Assembly: GCA_902615435.1 (NCBI GenBank)
Contig: CACMOZ010000001.1
Coordinates: 62,001-126,000, forward strand
Source: an uncultured Pelagibacteraceae bacterium
GTDB lineage: Bacteria > Pseudomonadota > Alphaproteobacteria > Pelagibacterales > Pelagibacteraceae
Direction: 5' to 3'
DNA: 64,000 nt
In this document: positions 18,454 to 33,974 of the stretch, in pieces
How the letters are laid out: the number at the start of each line of letters is the position of its first letter
Numbering within the stretch: position 1 is the first letter of the stretch
Position numbers and translations under genes: made by a program
Notes under the pieces: model-generated
Told to the model about the DNA's origin: nothing
The model's input: only the letters and a program-made list of their open reading frames with translations
The model's database searches: none

Positions 18454-19355
18454 TTTTAAATTCTGATTTTATAAAAAAATTTAAAGGCAATTTTAGTGAA
18501 AACGTAAAACTTTCAAGTTACAGTTGGTTTAATCTTGGCGGCAATGCAGAGTATTTTTACAAAGCACAAGATAAAGAACAACTTATAAAATTTCTATATG
18601 AGGCAAAAAAAAGAAACTTGAAAACAATTATTATTGGGGCAGGCTCAAATACTCTCTTTAGAGACAATGGTGTTAAAGGAGCTGTAATTAAATTAGGTCA
18701 AAATTTTTCCTATACAAAAATACTTGATAAAGACGTATTGGATGTGGGCGCTGCCACGCTTGATCGTAAAGTAGCAAATTTTGCAAAAGAGAACAATCTA
18801 AGTAATCTAGAATTTTTATCTTGTATACCTGGATCAGTAGGAGGAGCTATAGTAATGAACAGTGGCTGTTATGATAATGATATTTCTAAAGTTCTTATAT
18901 CTTTAAAGGCTATTGATAAAAATAATTTATCAGAGATAGAAATAAAAAAAGAAAATATTAAGTTTTCTTACAGAGGCACAAATCTTCCTAATAATTTAAT
19001 TATTTTATCAGCTAAATTTCAAGGCAAAATTGGAAAAAAGCATGAAATAGAAAGAAAACAATCTGATTTTATTGAAAGAAAAAAAAATTCCCAGCCAAGT
19101 AAAATTAAAACCTGTGGCAGTACTTTCAAAAATATAAGTAAAGATAAAAAAGCTTGGATGTTTATAAAGAAGGCAGGTTGTGAAAATTTCAAAGAGGGAG
19201 ATGCAATGATTTCAGAAAAACATTGTAATTTTTTCGTTAATAATGGTAACGCTAAATCTTCTGATATTGAAAATTTAATTAAAAAAGTAAAAAAGAGAGT
19301 ATACGAAAAAACAGGTATAAATTTAGAATTAGAGATTAAAATTATTGGTGAGTAA
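18450..19355 (+). CDS. murB: UDP-N-acetylenolpyruvoylglucosamine reductase
   Basis: YSWFNLGGNAEYF, GAGSNTLFRD, CIPGSVGGAIVMNSGCY, CGSTFKN. Confidence 0.94.
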   Translation: MILNSDFIKKFKGNFSENVKLSSYSWFNLGGNAEYFYKAQDKEQLIKFLYEAKKRNLKTIIIGAGSNTLFRDNGVKGAVIKLGQNFSYTKILDKDVLDVGAATLDRKVANFAKENNLSNLEFLSCIPGSVGGAIVMNSGCYDNDISKVLISLKAIDKNNLSEIEIKKENIKFSYRGTNLPNNLIILSAKFQGKIGKKHEIERKQSDFIERKKNSQPSKIKTCGSTFKNISKDKKAWMFIKKAGCENFKEGDAMISEKHCNFFVNNGNAKSSDIENLIKKVKKRVYEKTGINLELEIKIIGE

Positions 19356-20286
19356 AAAAAAATTTAAAAAAGTTTTAGTTGTTCTGGGTGGTACATCTGG
19401 TGAAAGAACTATCAGTTTAGAAAGTGGTAGAGCATGTATAAAGGCACTTAAAAAACGCGGATACAAGGTATCAACGTTTGATCCAAAAGTGAGAAATTTT
19501 AATCTAATAGACAAAAAAAAAATAGATGTTATTTTCAATGCCTTACACGGTAGAGATGGCGAAGATGGTGTTGCTCAAAGTTATTTTGAGTATTTAAAAA
19601 TTCCATATACGCATTCAGGGGTTGTAAGCTCGTTTAATGCTATGAATAAGATTATATCGAAAGAAATATTCATAAAAAATAATATCAAAACTCCAAAATT
19701 TATATCAATTAATAAATCAAATTTTCATAAAAACTTAGTACAAAGACAATTAAGTCAAAAGACAATAAGATTTCCAATAGTTTCAAAACCAATTAATGAA
19801 GGATCTAGCCTTGGTGTTGTTGTTTGTAAAAATAAAAAAAAACTTTTTAAAACAATTAAAAATTTATTAAAAAAATATGATAATTTAATTATCGAAGAGT
19901 ATATTGGCGGGCAAGAAATTCAAGCAGCAGTGATTAATGGTGAACCGATCGGCGCAATAGAATTAATTCCTAAGAGAGAATTTTATGATTATAAGGCAAA
20001 ATATACAAAAAAGGCAAAGACACAACATGTAATGCCAGCAAGGTTGTCTAAAAAAAAATATAATCAGGTTTTGAAAATTTCAAAAAAAACACACAAAATA
20101 TTAGGGTGCAGAGGAGTAACTAGATCAGACTTTAAATTTTATAAAAATAATTTTTATTTGTTAGAAATAAATACACAGCCTGGGATGACAAGTTTATCTT
20201 TAGTACCAGAGATATCAAATTATAAGGGTATATCCTTTGAAGATTTAGTTGAGAAAATTTTACTAGATGCAAGTATTAATAAATGA
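19345..20286 (+). CDS. ddl: D-alanine-D-alanine ligase
   Basis: LGGTSGERTISLESG, ALHGRDGEDG, PINEGSSLGV, EINTQPGMT; non-ATG start (TTG 19345 or GTG 19348). Confidence 0.94.
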   Translation: MVSKKKFKKVLVVLGGTSGERTISLESGRACIKALKKRGYKVSTFDPKVRNFNLIDKKKIDVIFNALHGRDGEDGVAQSYFEYLKIPYTHSGVVSSFNAMNKIISKEIFIKNNIKTPKFISINKSNFHKNLVQRQLSQKTIRFPIVSKPINEGSSLGVVVCKNKKKLFKTIKNLLKKYDNLIIEEYIGGQEIQAAVINGEPIGAIELIPKREFYDYKAKYTKKAKTQHVMPARLSKKKYNQVLKISKKTHKILGCRGVTRSDFKFYKNNFYLLEINTQPGMTSLSLVPEISNYKGISFEDLVEKILLDASINK

Positions 20287-20939
20287 CTAAACGTTTTATT
20301 ATAGGGATCTCCCTTTTAATTTTATTTACAACATTTATCTCCCAAAAAGAAATTACAATCGAAAAATTTAAAATTAAAATTATTCAAATTGAAAATAACA
20401 ATTTATTATCTGAAACAGATATTAAAAAAGAGCTATTAAGTATTTATAATGAGAATCTTGTTTTCATAAATTTAGATAAAGTTAAAAAAATTCTTAGACA
20501 AAATACATATATAGAGAGTTTTCAAGTTAAAAAAAAATATCCTGACATTTTGATAATCAAAATTTTCGAAAAGAAACCAATTGCAATTTTACAAAAAAAA
20601 AAAGAAAGATTTTATTTAAGTGAAAAAATTGAACTAATTAAATTTGAAAATTTACATATATATAAAGATCTTCCAATTATATTTGGCAATGAAAAAGATT
20701 TTCAAATTTTTTATTACAATTTAAAAAAAGTTAATTTTCCTTTAGAATCAATTAAAAAATATTATTTTTTTGAGTCGAATAGATGGGATTTAATTACTCA
20801 AGATGAAAAAACTATCAAACTCCCATCAATAAATTACATTGAAAGTTTAAAAAACTTTTTAGATATTAAATATCGTAACGAATTTAAAAAATATAAAATT
20901 TTCGATTATAGAATTGATGACCAATTAATTTTAAAATGA
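20283..20939 (+). CDS. ftsQ: FtsQ-like cell division protein (POTRA)
   Basis: Short N-terminal TM, POTRA-like region, position between ddl and ftsA. Confidence 0.75.
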   Translation: MTKRFIIGISLLILFTTFISQKEITIEKFKIKIIQIENNNLLSETDIKKELLSIYNENLVFINLDKVKKILRQNTYIESFQVKKKYPDILIIKIFEKKPIAILQKKKERFYLSEKIELIKFENLHIYKDLPIIFGNEKDFQIFYYNLKKVNFPLESIKKYYFFESNRWDLITQDEKTIKLPSINYIESLKNFLDIKYRNEFKKYKIFDYRIDDQLILK

Positions 20940-22135
20940 ACGCAAATATTTTAAAGCCAAGATTATTTATTGAAATTTATTTTAAACAATTTGTTTTTAT
21001 AGTCGCTAAGATCGATGAAAAAAATGAACTTGTTTCTATCGATAAGTTTGTTGTACCAGTATTAAATTTTGATAAGTCTAATATTTTTAATTACGAACTT
21101 TTTTCAAAAGTTTTAAAAGAAAATATTTTTTCATTAGAAAAAAAATTTAAATGCATATTTAAAGATGTTTTCTTAATTCTAAATGACTTTAATATAACAT
21201 TCATTAATTTTACTGGATTTAAAAAATTAAATGGATCTCAAGTTTTGAGAGAAAACATTACTTACATTTTAAATTCACTTAAATCTTCTATAAATGATGT
21301 TGAAAGCAAAAAAACTATTTTACATATATTTAATTCTAATTTTTTTTTAGATAAACAAAAAATTATTAATCCACCGATTGGTTTATTTGGTGACCTCTAT
21401 GCTCATGAATTATCATTTTGTTTAATCAATAATAATGACTATAAAAATTTAGATAACATTTTTAATTTACAAAATTTAAAAATTAAAAAAATTTTTCTAA
21501 AAAGTTATGTGGAGGGAGCTTACATTAGCAATATGAATCCTGGGATTGATACTTTTTTCTATATAAAAATTAACGAAAACAACTCAAAAGTTTTTTACTT
21601 TGAAAATGATGCTTTAAAATTTGAACAAAATTTTGATTTCGGTTTTGAAATTATTTCAAAAGATATTTCAAAAATAACATCACTTAGTCTAGAAACTGTA
21701 AAAAAAATCATTTCAAAATTTAAATTTAATAGCAAAATACCTGAGAGTGAACTTATAGAAAAAAAAATTCTTGAAGGAGAAATAAATAAAAAAATAAGAA
21801 AAAAGTTAATTTATGAAATTGCATTTGCAAGAATAAAAGAAATTGCTGAAAAAATTTTATTGAAAAATATTAATTTTAAAAATTTTGTTGAAACATCAAG
21901 TATTATTTTTTTAGAACTTACTGACAAATCTCATTATGATAACATGAAAGAGTTATATGATATTTCGTTTTCTCCGAAAGAAAATGAGCTAAAATATCTT
22001 GAAAATTTTTCAACTGAAGTTGCAGTAAACAACCTTAATAAAATAGTCCAATTTGGTTGGAAAAAAGAGGCTATACCTATAGCTAATGTAAAAAAATCTA
22101 TAATTTCTAGGTTTTTTGAAACATTGTTCAATTAA
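20936..22135 (+). CDS. ftsA: Highly divergent FtsA-like protein
   Basis: Position between ftsQ and lpxC; PPIGLFGDLYAHELS resembles FtsA PIGMYG...; C-terminal amphipathic KKSIISRFFETLFN; nucleotide-binding motifs degenerate. Confidence 0.65.
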   Translation: MNANILKPRLFIEIYFKQFVFIVAKIDEKNELVSIDKFVVPVLNFDKSNIFNYELFSKVLKENIFSLEKKFKCIFKDVFLILNDFNITFINFTGFKKLNGSQVLRENITYILNSLKSSINDVESKKTILHIFNSNFFLDKQKIINPPIGLFGDLYAHELSFCLINNNDYKNLDNIFNLQNLKIKKIFLKSYVEGAYISNMNPGIDTFFYIKINENNSKVFYFENDALKFEQNFDFGFEIISKDISKITSLSLETVKKIISKFKFNSKIPESELIEKKILEGEINKKIRKKLIYEIAFARIKEIAEKILLKNINFKNFVETSSIIFLELTDKSHYDNMKELYDISFSPKENELKYLENFSTEVAVNNLNKIVQFGWKKEAIPIANVKKSIISRFFETLFN

Positions 22136-22199
22136 ATTGTTATTTTTAGAAACATTAGTTGTTTTAAGATTATTTGAATTCTTGAGTATAACCCTTGAA

Positions 22200-23126
22200 A
22201 TGCAAGAAATTTATCAAAAAACAGTTTCTACACCCGTAAGTTTTAAAGGCGTAGGGCTTCATTCTGGGAAAAATTGTAAGATTACTATTTTACCAGCAGG
22301 CAATGACCAGGGAATCATTTTTAAAAGAATAGATTTAAGTAAAAATAACATCATAAAAGCCAATTATGAGAACGTATCCTCAGCTAAATTATGCACAACA
22401 CTAGAAAATGCATTTAACGTTAGAGTTTCAACTGTTGAACATCTATTAGCAGCTTTATACATCAGAGGAATTGATAACGCGATAATTGAAATTGATAATG
22501 AAGAAGTGCCGATCATGGATGGATCAGCTAAAGATTTTTCAAGAGTATTTAAAAAATTAAAATTGAAAGTTTTAGAAAAGAAAAGAAAATTCTTAAAAAT
22601 TTTAGAGAAAATTGAACTTAATTTTGGAGAAAAGAAAATATCTATAGAACCAAGTGAAAGTCTTAAAGTTGATTTTACTCTTAATTACAAAAATAAAATA
22701 ATAGGAAACCAAAGAAATTTAGTAGACTTTAAAGAAAATAATCTAAATAAAATTATTGAGTCGAGAACTTTTTGTTTATTTGAAGATATTGAAAGTATAA
22801 AAAAACTTGGTTTAGCTAAAGGTGGGTCTTTGGATAATGCTATAGTAGTTGGTGCAGACGAGGTGCTAAATAAAGAAGGGCTAAGAAATACAAAAGAATT
22901 CGTAAATCACAAAATTCTAGATTTAGCTGGGGATTTTGTATTATCAGGATTTAGAATTTGTGGGAAAGTAATATGTAATCAAGGTGGACATGAGTTAACA
23001 AATATGTTTTTAAGAAAAATATTTAAATTAAAAGATAGTTTTACAATAATAGAAAACGAAAAAGTCAATATTACTGGAAAAACACTTAATTCTTACCAGT
23101 CAAATAAGATTGCTGTTAACGCTTAG
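22200..23126 (+). CDS. lpxC: UDP-3-O-acyl-N-acetylglucosamine deacetylase
   Basis: QKTVSTPVSFKGVGLHSGKNCKITILPA, TVEHLLAAL, IMDGSAKDF, HKILDLAGDF; internal Met at 22200 preferred over ORF start 22116. Confidence 0.95.
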   Translation: MQEIYQKTVSTPVSFKGVGLHSGKNCKITILPAGNDQGIIFKRIDLSKNNIIKANYENVSSAKLCTTLENAFNVRVSTVEHLLAALYIRGIDNAIIEIDNEEVPIMDGSAKDFSRVFKKLKLKVLEKKRKFLKILEKIELNFGEKKISIEPSESLKVDFTLNYKNKIIGNQRNLVDFKENNLNKIIESRTFCLFEDIESIKKLGLAKGGSLDNAIVVGADEVLNKEGLRNTKEFVNHKILDLAGDFVLSGFRICGKVICNQGGHELTNMFLRKIFKLKDSFTIIENEKVNITGKTLNSYQSNKIAVNA

Positions 23127-23174
23127 TTATCAATAAAATTTACCATTTATAATAAATTTGCTATTAAAATATCA

Positions 23175-27725
<4,551 letters not shown>

Positions 27726-27738
<13 letters not shown>

Positions 27739-29771
27739 TTAAGTATTTTATTTTTTTTGTACCTATCCCACCCAGGGCTTCTGTATTCTTCATCAAATTC
27801 AATTGAATTATCTTGATTGAAGTCAAAATCATTATCATCGCTAGAGTTAATTTCATTTTTTTCTACACTATTTTCAGGTATTTCATTTATAAATCTTGAG
27901 GGTAAAGCATCCATCCAATCTCCGTGAAAAGCTCTTTTCATCGCAAAAGATAAATATGCCTCTTTTTTCGCTCTTGTAATCCCAACATAGGCCAATCTTC
28001 TCTCTTCCTCTAAAGCAAAATCACCTTTTTCCTCTAACGATTTTTGGTGAGGGAATAGCCCTTCTTCCCATCCTGGTAGGAAAACTACATCAAATTCTAA
28101 ACCTTTTGCAGCATGCATAGTCATCAAATTAATTTTTGCTCCCTCCCATTCCTGATCAATTGAAGTAGCTAAAGCTACATGCTCTAAAAAACTTTGCAAG
28201 TTATCATAATCTTGCATAGCTCTGAGCAATTCTTTTAAATTCTCAAGCCTGTTTTCATTCTCTAAATCTTTTTTATTTTTCAACATTGAGGAGTAACCTG
28301 ACTCGTCTAATACCATTTTCAACAAGTCGAAATGTTTCATAGTTAAGGAGTCTTTACGCCATTTATGTATTAAGTTAATTAATTGGCTAAGCGAGGTTTT
28401 AATTTTTGGTTTAAAGTTTCCGTTTTCTATCATTTTTACAATAGAGTCTTCTAAACAAATATTATTCTTTTTTCCGAAATTATAAATTTGATTTAATGTG
28501 CTTTCACCAATACCTCTTCTAGGTGACCCAATAACTCTTTCTAAAGCTAAATCATCAAATTTTTGATTAATAATTCTAAGATAACATACAGCATCTTTAA
28601 TTTCTGCTCTCTCATAAAATTTTATACCTCCTAAAACTCTGTAACCAATCCCAACCTGAAGAAATCTTTCTTCAAATTCCCTGGTTTGATAAATAGCTCG
28701 TACTAGAATTGATACATCGTTATAAGAATATTTTTTTTTGATTTTTTTTTCTATTATATCGCTAATACCTTGAGCTTCCTCTTTACCAGTTCTGTAACAA
28801 TTTAATTTTACTAATTCTCCTTGATTTGCTGAAGACCATAATTTTTTACCAACCCTGTTAGAATTATTTGAAATTAAAGTTGAAGCAGTTTCTAAAATAT
28901 TTTTTGTTGATCTATAATTTTGTTCTAATTTAAATACTTTACAATTTTTATAAATTTTATCAAATGTTAGAAAGTTTTTAATTTCGGCGCCTCTCCAACT
29001 GTAAATAGATTGATCATCGTCTCCAACACAACAAATATTTTCCTTATCATTTACTAAAAGGTTTAACCATTTATTTTGAATGAAATTGGTATCTTGAAAT
29101 TCATCAACCAAAATATATTTAAAATTTTTTCGATAAATTTCTTTAATATCTTTATGATCTTCAAATAATTTTACACAAAATAAAATTAAATCACCAAAGT
29201 CAAACGCGTTAAGATCTTTAGCTTTGTTTTGGTAAACTTCATACACTTTTAATACAGATTTAAGTATTGAACCCGATTTTTCTATTTTAACATCCTTTGG
29301 TAAAAGACCTTTATTTTTCCACTGATCAATATGATATATTATTAACTGAGGAGAAAATTTCTTAGCATCTAAATCTTCTCCCTTTACAATGTTCCTAATT
29401 AATTTTTTTTGATCATCTGTGTCTAAAATTGTAAAATTGCTTTTATATCCTAATGCCTCAGCATGTCTTCTCAAGAATTTTACACTAATTGAGTGAAACG
29501 TACCTAACCAAGGCACAGCATTGGAATTTCCTTTAACATATTGCATAACTCTGTTTTGCATTTCTTTTGCTGCTTTATTTGTAAAAGTTACGCATAAAAT
29601 TTGATTAGGCCATGCTTTCTTTTTATCAATGATATGAATTAGTCGTGTTGTTAAAACTCTTGTCTTTCCCGACCCGGCTCCTGCTACTATTAAATTGGGT
29701 CCCTCAGTGTTTAGAACTGCTTCTTTTTGTTCTTTGTTAAGGTTTTCAATTAAATTATCTATGTTATTCAT
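27726..29771 (-). CDS. uvrD: UvrD/PcrA-type superfamily 1 DNA helicase
   Basis: LNKEQKEAV, GAGSGKTRVLTTR, DEFQDTN, GDDDQSIYSWRGA, QNYRST, MTMHAAKGLEF. Confidence 0.95.
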
Positions 29772-29815
29772 ACGAGGGAAAATTTATTTATATACTAGTT
29801 ATAAAAATAAAAAAA

Positions 29816-31219
29816 ATGATAAATAATTTTTTTAAAATAATACACAACAAGTACTCTAGATTCTTTAGATTTATTTTTTTTCTTAGATATTTATTACTTA
29901 TATTCATTATTTCTATTACCATATTTTTAATATTACCAAATTTTTTCAATTACGAAAAAAGAGCTCAAGCTATTAAAAATTATTTGCTTGAAAATTATAA
30001 TTATGAAATCAATGATTATGATAGTATTAAATATAAGTCGTTTCCTTCACCTACTCTCTCCATTAATAATGTTGAAGGAAATATAAAATCATCAAAAGCA
30101 AGGTTGTTTGTTCAGAACCTTAAATTAAAACCAAAACTAATTAGTATTTATAATTTTAATAATTTTCAATTAAATAAAATATATTTGAGCGATATTAGCA
30201 TTAGTCAAGATGTCTCAGATTTCAAAACTCTTAAGAAATTTTTATTTAGTCAAAAAAAAAAATTTAATCTAATTAATTTAAATCTGAAGTTAAAAGATAA
30301 TAATAATAGCTTGGTTGAAATTAAAAAAATTAAATTCTCAAACTACGGATATAGTAGAGATTTAATAGAAGGTGAGATTTTTGATAAAAAATTTAAATTA
30401 AAAATAAATGAAAATTTTGATAAGATCGATTTTAAGCTGATTAACTCTGGTTTTTCCTCCGAAATAAATTTTGATAATAATGAAAACGCAAACTTATTAA
30501 GCGGTATTTTTAAATCAAAAATTCTTAATACTAATATAAAGTTTAATTTTATTTATAATGATTTTAAACTAAAGATTCTTAATGCTTATTTTAGAAGCAA
30601 AAATTTGTCTTTTAATAATGAAAGTTTAATTGTTCTTAAACCATTTTTATTTATAAATTCAGATATCGTTATTGAGGATTTGAATCTTAATATAATTAAA
30701 AATCTAAAATTAGATAAAATAATTGATTTTAAAGACATGATTAAAAAAATTAATGGAAAAAATAATACTAATTTTTTGTCAAAAAAATTCACTAGAGGTT
30801 TAATAGAAGATTTAAATTTAAATATCGAGTTAGCTTATGGAAGAATAAATTACAAAAAAAATTTTTCTATTTCTGATAATTTTATTGATTGTAGGGGAAA
30901 TATAAATCTTTTGGAGGAATTTCCACTATTATTTTTTGAATGTTCGCTTATATCTGAAAATATTGAAAAATTTCTGAATGAATTTTCAATAAAAAGAAAA
31001 CTTAAAGTTAAAAATTTGAAAGTAGATGTTGAAGGAAATTTAAATATTTTTAATAAAAAAATAAATTTTACTAAAATTTTAATTAATGATGAAGATAATA
31101 CTACAAAAGAAGATTTAAAGTATTATAAAGAAACTTTCGAAACTTATTTATTTGACAAAAATTTTATAGAAATCTTTAGCTATAAAAAAATTAAAGAATT
31201 TCTTATCGAAATATCTTAA
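29816..31219 (+). CDS. AsmA-like/hypothetical membrane-anchored protein
   Basis: N-terminal TM followed by AsmA-like repetitive beta pattern; no strong motif. Confidence 0.45.
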   Translation: MINNFFKIIHNKYSRFFRFIFFLRYLLLIFIISITIFLILPNFFNYEKRAQAIKNYLLENYNYEINDYDSIKYKSFPSPTLSINNVEGNIKSSKARLFVQNLKLKPKLISIYNFNNFQLNKIYLSDISISQDVSDFKTLKKFLFSQKKKFNLINLNLKLKDNNNSLVEIKKIKFSNYGYSRDLIEGEIFDKKFKLKINENFDKIDFKLINSGFSSEINFDNNENANLLSGIFKSKILNTNIKFNFIYNDFKLKILNAYFRSKNLSFNNESLIVLKPFLFINSDIVIEDLNLNIIKNLKLDKIIDFKDMIKKINGKNNTNFLSKKFTRGLIEDLNLNIELAYGRINYKKNFSISDNFIDCRGNINLLEEFPLLFFECSLISENIEKFLNEFSIKRKLKVKNLKVDVEGNLNIFNKKINFTKILINDEDNTTKEDLKYYKETFETYLFDKNFIEIFSYKKIKEFLIEIS

Positions 31220-31220
31220 T

Positions 31221-32633
31221 TTATTTTGGTTTCGTCATTTTAAGCGGATTCATAATTTTTTCATATTCTTTCTCTTTTATCAAACCTGCTTTAACCACTT
31301 CTTCTTTAAGAGTAGTTCCATTTTTATGTGCCGTTTTTGCTATCAGAGCTGCTTTGTCATATCCAATTTTTGGCGCCAAAGCTGTAACTAACATTAAAGA
31401 ATTATCTAATAAATATTTTATTCTTTTTCTGTCTGCTTTTATTCCTCTTACACAATACAATGCAAAAGTTTTCGAAGAGTCACTCATAATTTCAATTGAT
31501 TGTAAAATATTATGAATGATTAGAGGTTTAAAAACATTTAATTCAAAGTGTCCATGAGAACCAGCCATAGTAATACCATTGTGATTTCCAATAACTTTCA
31601 CACATACCATTGTAACAGCTTCAGATTGAGTTGGGTTTACCTTACCAGGCATTATCGATGAACCCGGTTCGTTAGAAGGCAGTATAAGTTCACCATAACC
31701 TGCTCTAGGCCCAGAGCCTAAAAATCTAATGTCGTTTGCAATTTTCATTAAACAAACCGCAGTAGTATTTAACGTTCCAGAAAAATTTACAATTTCATCA
31801 TGAGCTGCTAGGGCTGCAAATTTATTATTAGCAGGTTTAAATGGAATTTTAGTAATTTTACTTATTTCCTTAATAATTTTTTTATCAAAATTTTTTCTTG
31901 TATTAAGACCCGTTCCTACAGCAGTACCACCTTGAGCTAAACTATGTATTTCTTTTAATGAATTTTCTATTCTAACAATACATTTTTTGAGCTGTTCGTG
32001 ATAACCAGAAAATTCTTGACCTAAAGTAAGGGGAGTTGCGTCTTGTAAATGCGTCCTTCCCACTTTTACTATATTTCTAAATTCATTTGTTTTTTTTGCT
32101 AATTCCTTCTCTAATAATCTTAGTGACGGTAAAAGTTTTTCTTTAGCTTTTAAAGCAATGGCAATATGCATTGCTGTTGGAAAAACATCATTAGTGGATT
32201 GCGATTTATTAACATGGTCATTTGGATGAACTGGTTTTTTTGATCCTAATTTTCCTCCCATCATTTGGATAGCTCTATTTGCAATTACTTCGTTAACATT
32301 CATATTAGTTTGTGTGCCGGAACCTGTTTGCCAAACTTTTAAAGGAAAATGACTATCATGTTTTGCTTTAATAACTTCATCTGCGGCCTTAATAATATAT
32401 TTACCTATTTTTGGATCTAAATCTTTATTTTTTATATTAACAATAGCTGCTGCTTTTTTAATAATTGCAATTGAGTGAATTACTAAAGGTCTGACTAAAA
32501 AATCTCCGATGTTAAAATATTTATTAGACCTTTCAGTGGAGGCTCCCCAATACTTATCACCAGGAACTTTTATTTTTCCAATACTATCAAATTCTATTCT
32601 GTATTTCATATTTGATTCATGCTTATAATACAC
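31221..32633 (-). CDS. fumC: Fumarate hydratase class II
   Basis: [36 protein letters not shown] signature. Confidence 0.97.
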   Translation of the reverse strand: MYYKHESNMKYRIEFDSIGKIKVPGDKYWGASTERSNKYFNIGDFLVRPLVIHSIAIIKKAAAIVNIKNKDLDPKIGKYIIKAADEVIKAKHDSHFPLKVWQTGSGTQTNMNVNEVIANRAIQMMGGKLGSKKPVHPNDHVNKSQSTNDVFPTAMHIAIALKAKEKLLPSLRLLEKELAKKTNEFRNIVKVGRTHLQDATPLTLGQEFSGYHEQLKKCIVRIENSLKEIHSLAQGGTAVGTGLNTRKNFDKKIIKEISKITKIPFKPANNKFAALAAHDEIVNFSGTLNTTAVCLMKIANDIRFLGSGPRAGYGELILPSNEPGSSIMPGKVNPTQSEAVTMVCVKVIGNHNGITMAGSHGHFELNVFKPLIIHNILQSIEIMSDSSKTFALYCVRGIKADRKRIKYLLDNSLMLVTALAPKIGYDKAALIAKTAHKNGTTLKEEVVKAGLIKEKEYEKIMNPLKMTKPK

Positions 32634-32676
32634 TCTTATTTAATATTTAAAAATTATAAAATATAAAGGATAAGAA

Positions 32677-33048
32677 ATGAATAATTTTGAAAGTGTTAGA
32701 AAATTTATGCAAACTTTTGGTCAAGAAGTCAGAAAAAAAGCAGGTTTTCCTGATGATAAGATTACATCTTTACGATATGACCTTATAGAAGAGGAACTTG
32801 GTGAGTTAAAAGAGGCAATAGATAGTAAAAATATTAAAGAAGTAGCCGATGCACTAACTGATATACTTTATGTTACATATGGAGCTGGTCACGCGTTTGG
32901 AATTGATTTAAATAAATGTTTTGAAGAAGTACAAAACTCTAATATGAGTAAATTGGGCCCAGATGGACAACCAATCTATAACGATAAAGGCAAGGTAATG
33001 AAAGGGCCTAATTATTTTAAACCTGATTTAACTAAATTTGTAGCATGA
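32677..33048 (+). CDS. MazG-like nucleotide pyrophosphohydrolase family protein
   Basis: RYDLIEEELGELKEAIDSKNIKEVADALTDILYVTYG (EExxE...ExxD pattern). Confidence 0.8.
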   Translation: MNNFESVRKFMQTFGQEVRKKAGFPDDKITSLRYDLIEEELGELKEAIDSKNIKEVADALTDILYVTYGAGHAFGIDLNKCFEEVQNSNMSKLGPDGQPIYNDKGKVMKGPNYFKPDLTKFVA

Positions 33049-33128
33049 TAAAAGATAATTATTATTGGATTTTATTAGGTATAGCTGTTGGAATATTAAT
33101 CTATCTAGGTGATAAGTATATTTTTTAA
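33045..33128 (+). CDS. 27-aa single-TM microprotein translationally coupled to the MazG-like gene
   Basis: Manual translation MIKDNYYWILLGIAVGILIYLGDKYIF*; ATGA overlap with preceding stop; below the ORF-track size cutoff. Confidence 0.5.
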   Translation: MIKDNYYWILLGIAVGILIYLGDKYIF

Positions 33129-33194
33129 GTAATCAAGATTAGTAAAGGCAAATTATCATTTCCAATAAAATAAATAATTAGTTATATTTGCATT

Positions 33195-33968
33195 ATGTAT
33201 AGGGATGTAGTGACTTTTTTATATCATGAAGTAAGTAACAATCCCAATTCAACAGGATTTTTAAGAAAGTCTAATATCCCATACAAGCATAAAGAGGAGG
33301 ATTTTGTTAAAAATATTGAAGTAATTAAAGACACTCAAATTATTCCAAGTACGATAAAAGATATAAATATTAAGTCTGAAAAACATAAAATAATGTTAAC
33401 GTTTGATGATGGAGGAAAATCTGCAATGTATATTGCTGATGTTTTAGAAAAAAATAATTGGCAAGCACATTTTTTTATAACAACATCTATGATTGGTAAA
33501 AATACGTTTTTAAACAAAAACAATATTAGGGAATTATTTGAAAGAGGACATGTAATAGGTTCTCATTCTCACAGTCATCCTACACCATTTAATAAATTGA
33601 CTATTAGGGAAATGGTTGAGGAGTGGTCAACTAGCATTAATATTTTAGAACAAATTTTGAATACTAAAATAAGTTGTGGATCTATACCTGGAGGAGATAT
33701 GGATAAAAGAACTATTTTATCTGCACAACAATCAAATATAAAATATCTTTTCACCTCAGAGCCTACAAATAAATTATGGAAAAAAAATGATCTGACCTTA
33801 ATTGGTAGAGTATGTCCTAAAGTAGGAACAAAAATATCTAAAGTAAGAAGGCTTGCAAATAATCGAGGTTTTGCAAAAGAGATGCTAATAAGAAGAATAA
33901 AAAATTTTATAAGATTTTTATTAGGTCCACTTTACCCATTATATGTAAAAATTCGACATGGTTCTTAA
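33195..33968 (+). CDS. Polysaccharide deacetylase family protein
   Basis: LTFDDGGKSAMYIADVLEKNNWQAHFFITTSMIG, GHVIGSHSHSHP NodB-type motifs. Confidence 0.88.
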   Translation: MYRDVVTFLYHEVSNNPNSTGFLRKSNIPYKHKEEDFVKNIEVIKDTQIIPSTIKDINIKSEKHKIMLTFDDGGKSAMYIADVLEKNNWQAHFFITTSMIGKNTFLNKNNIRELFERGHVIGSHSHSHPTPFNKLTIREMVEEWSTSINILEQILNTKISCGSIPGGDMDKRTILSAQQSNIKYLFTSEPTNKLWKKNDLTLIGRVCPKVGTKISKVRRLANNRGFAKEMLIRRIKNFIRFLLGPLYPLYVKIRHGS

Positions 33969-33974
33969 TTTATC

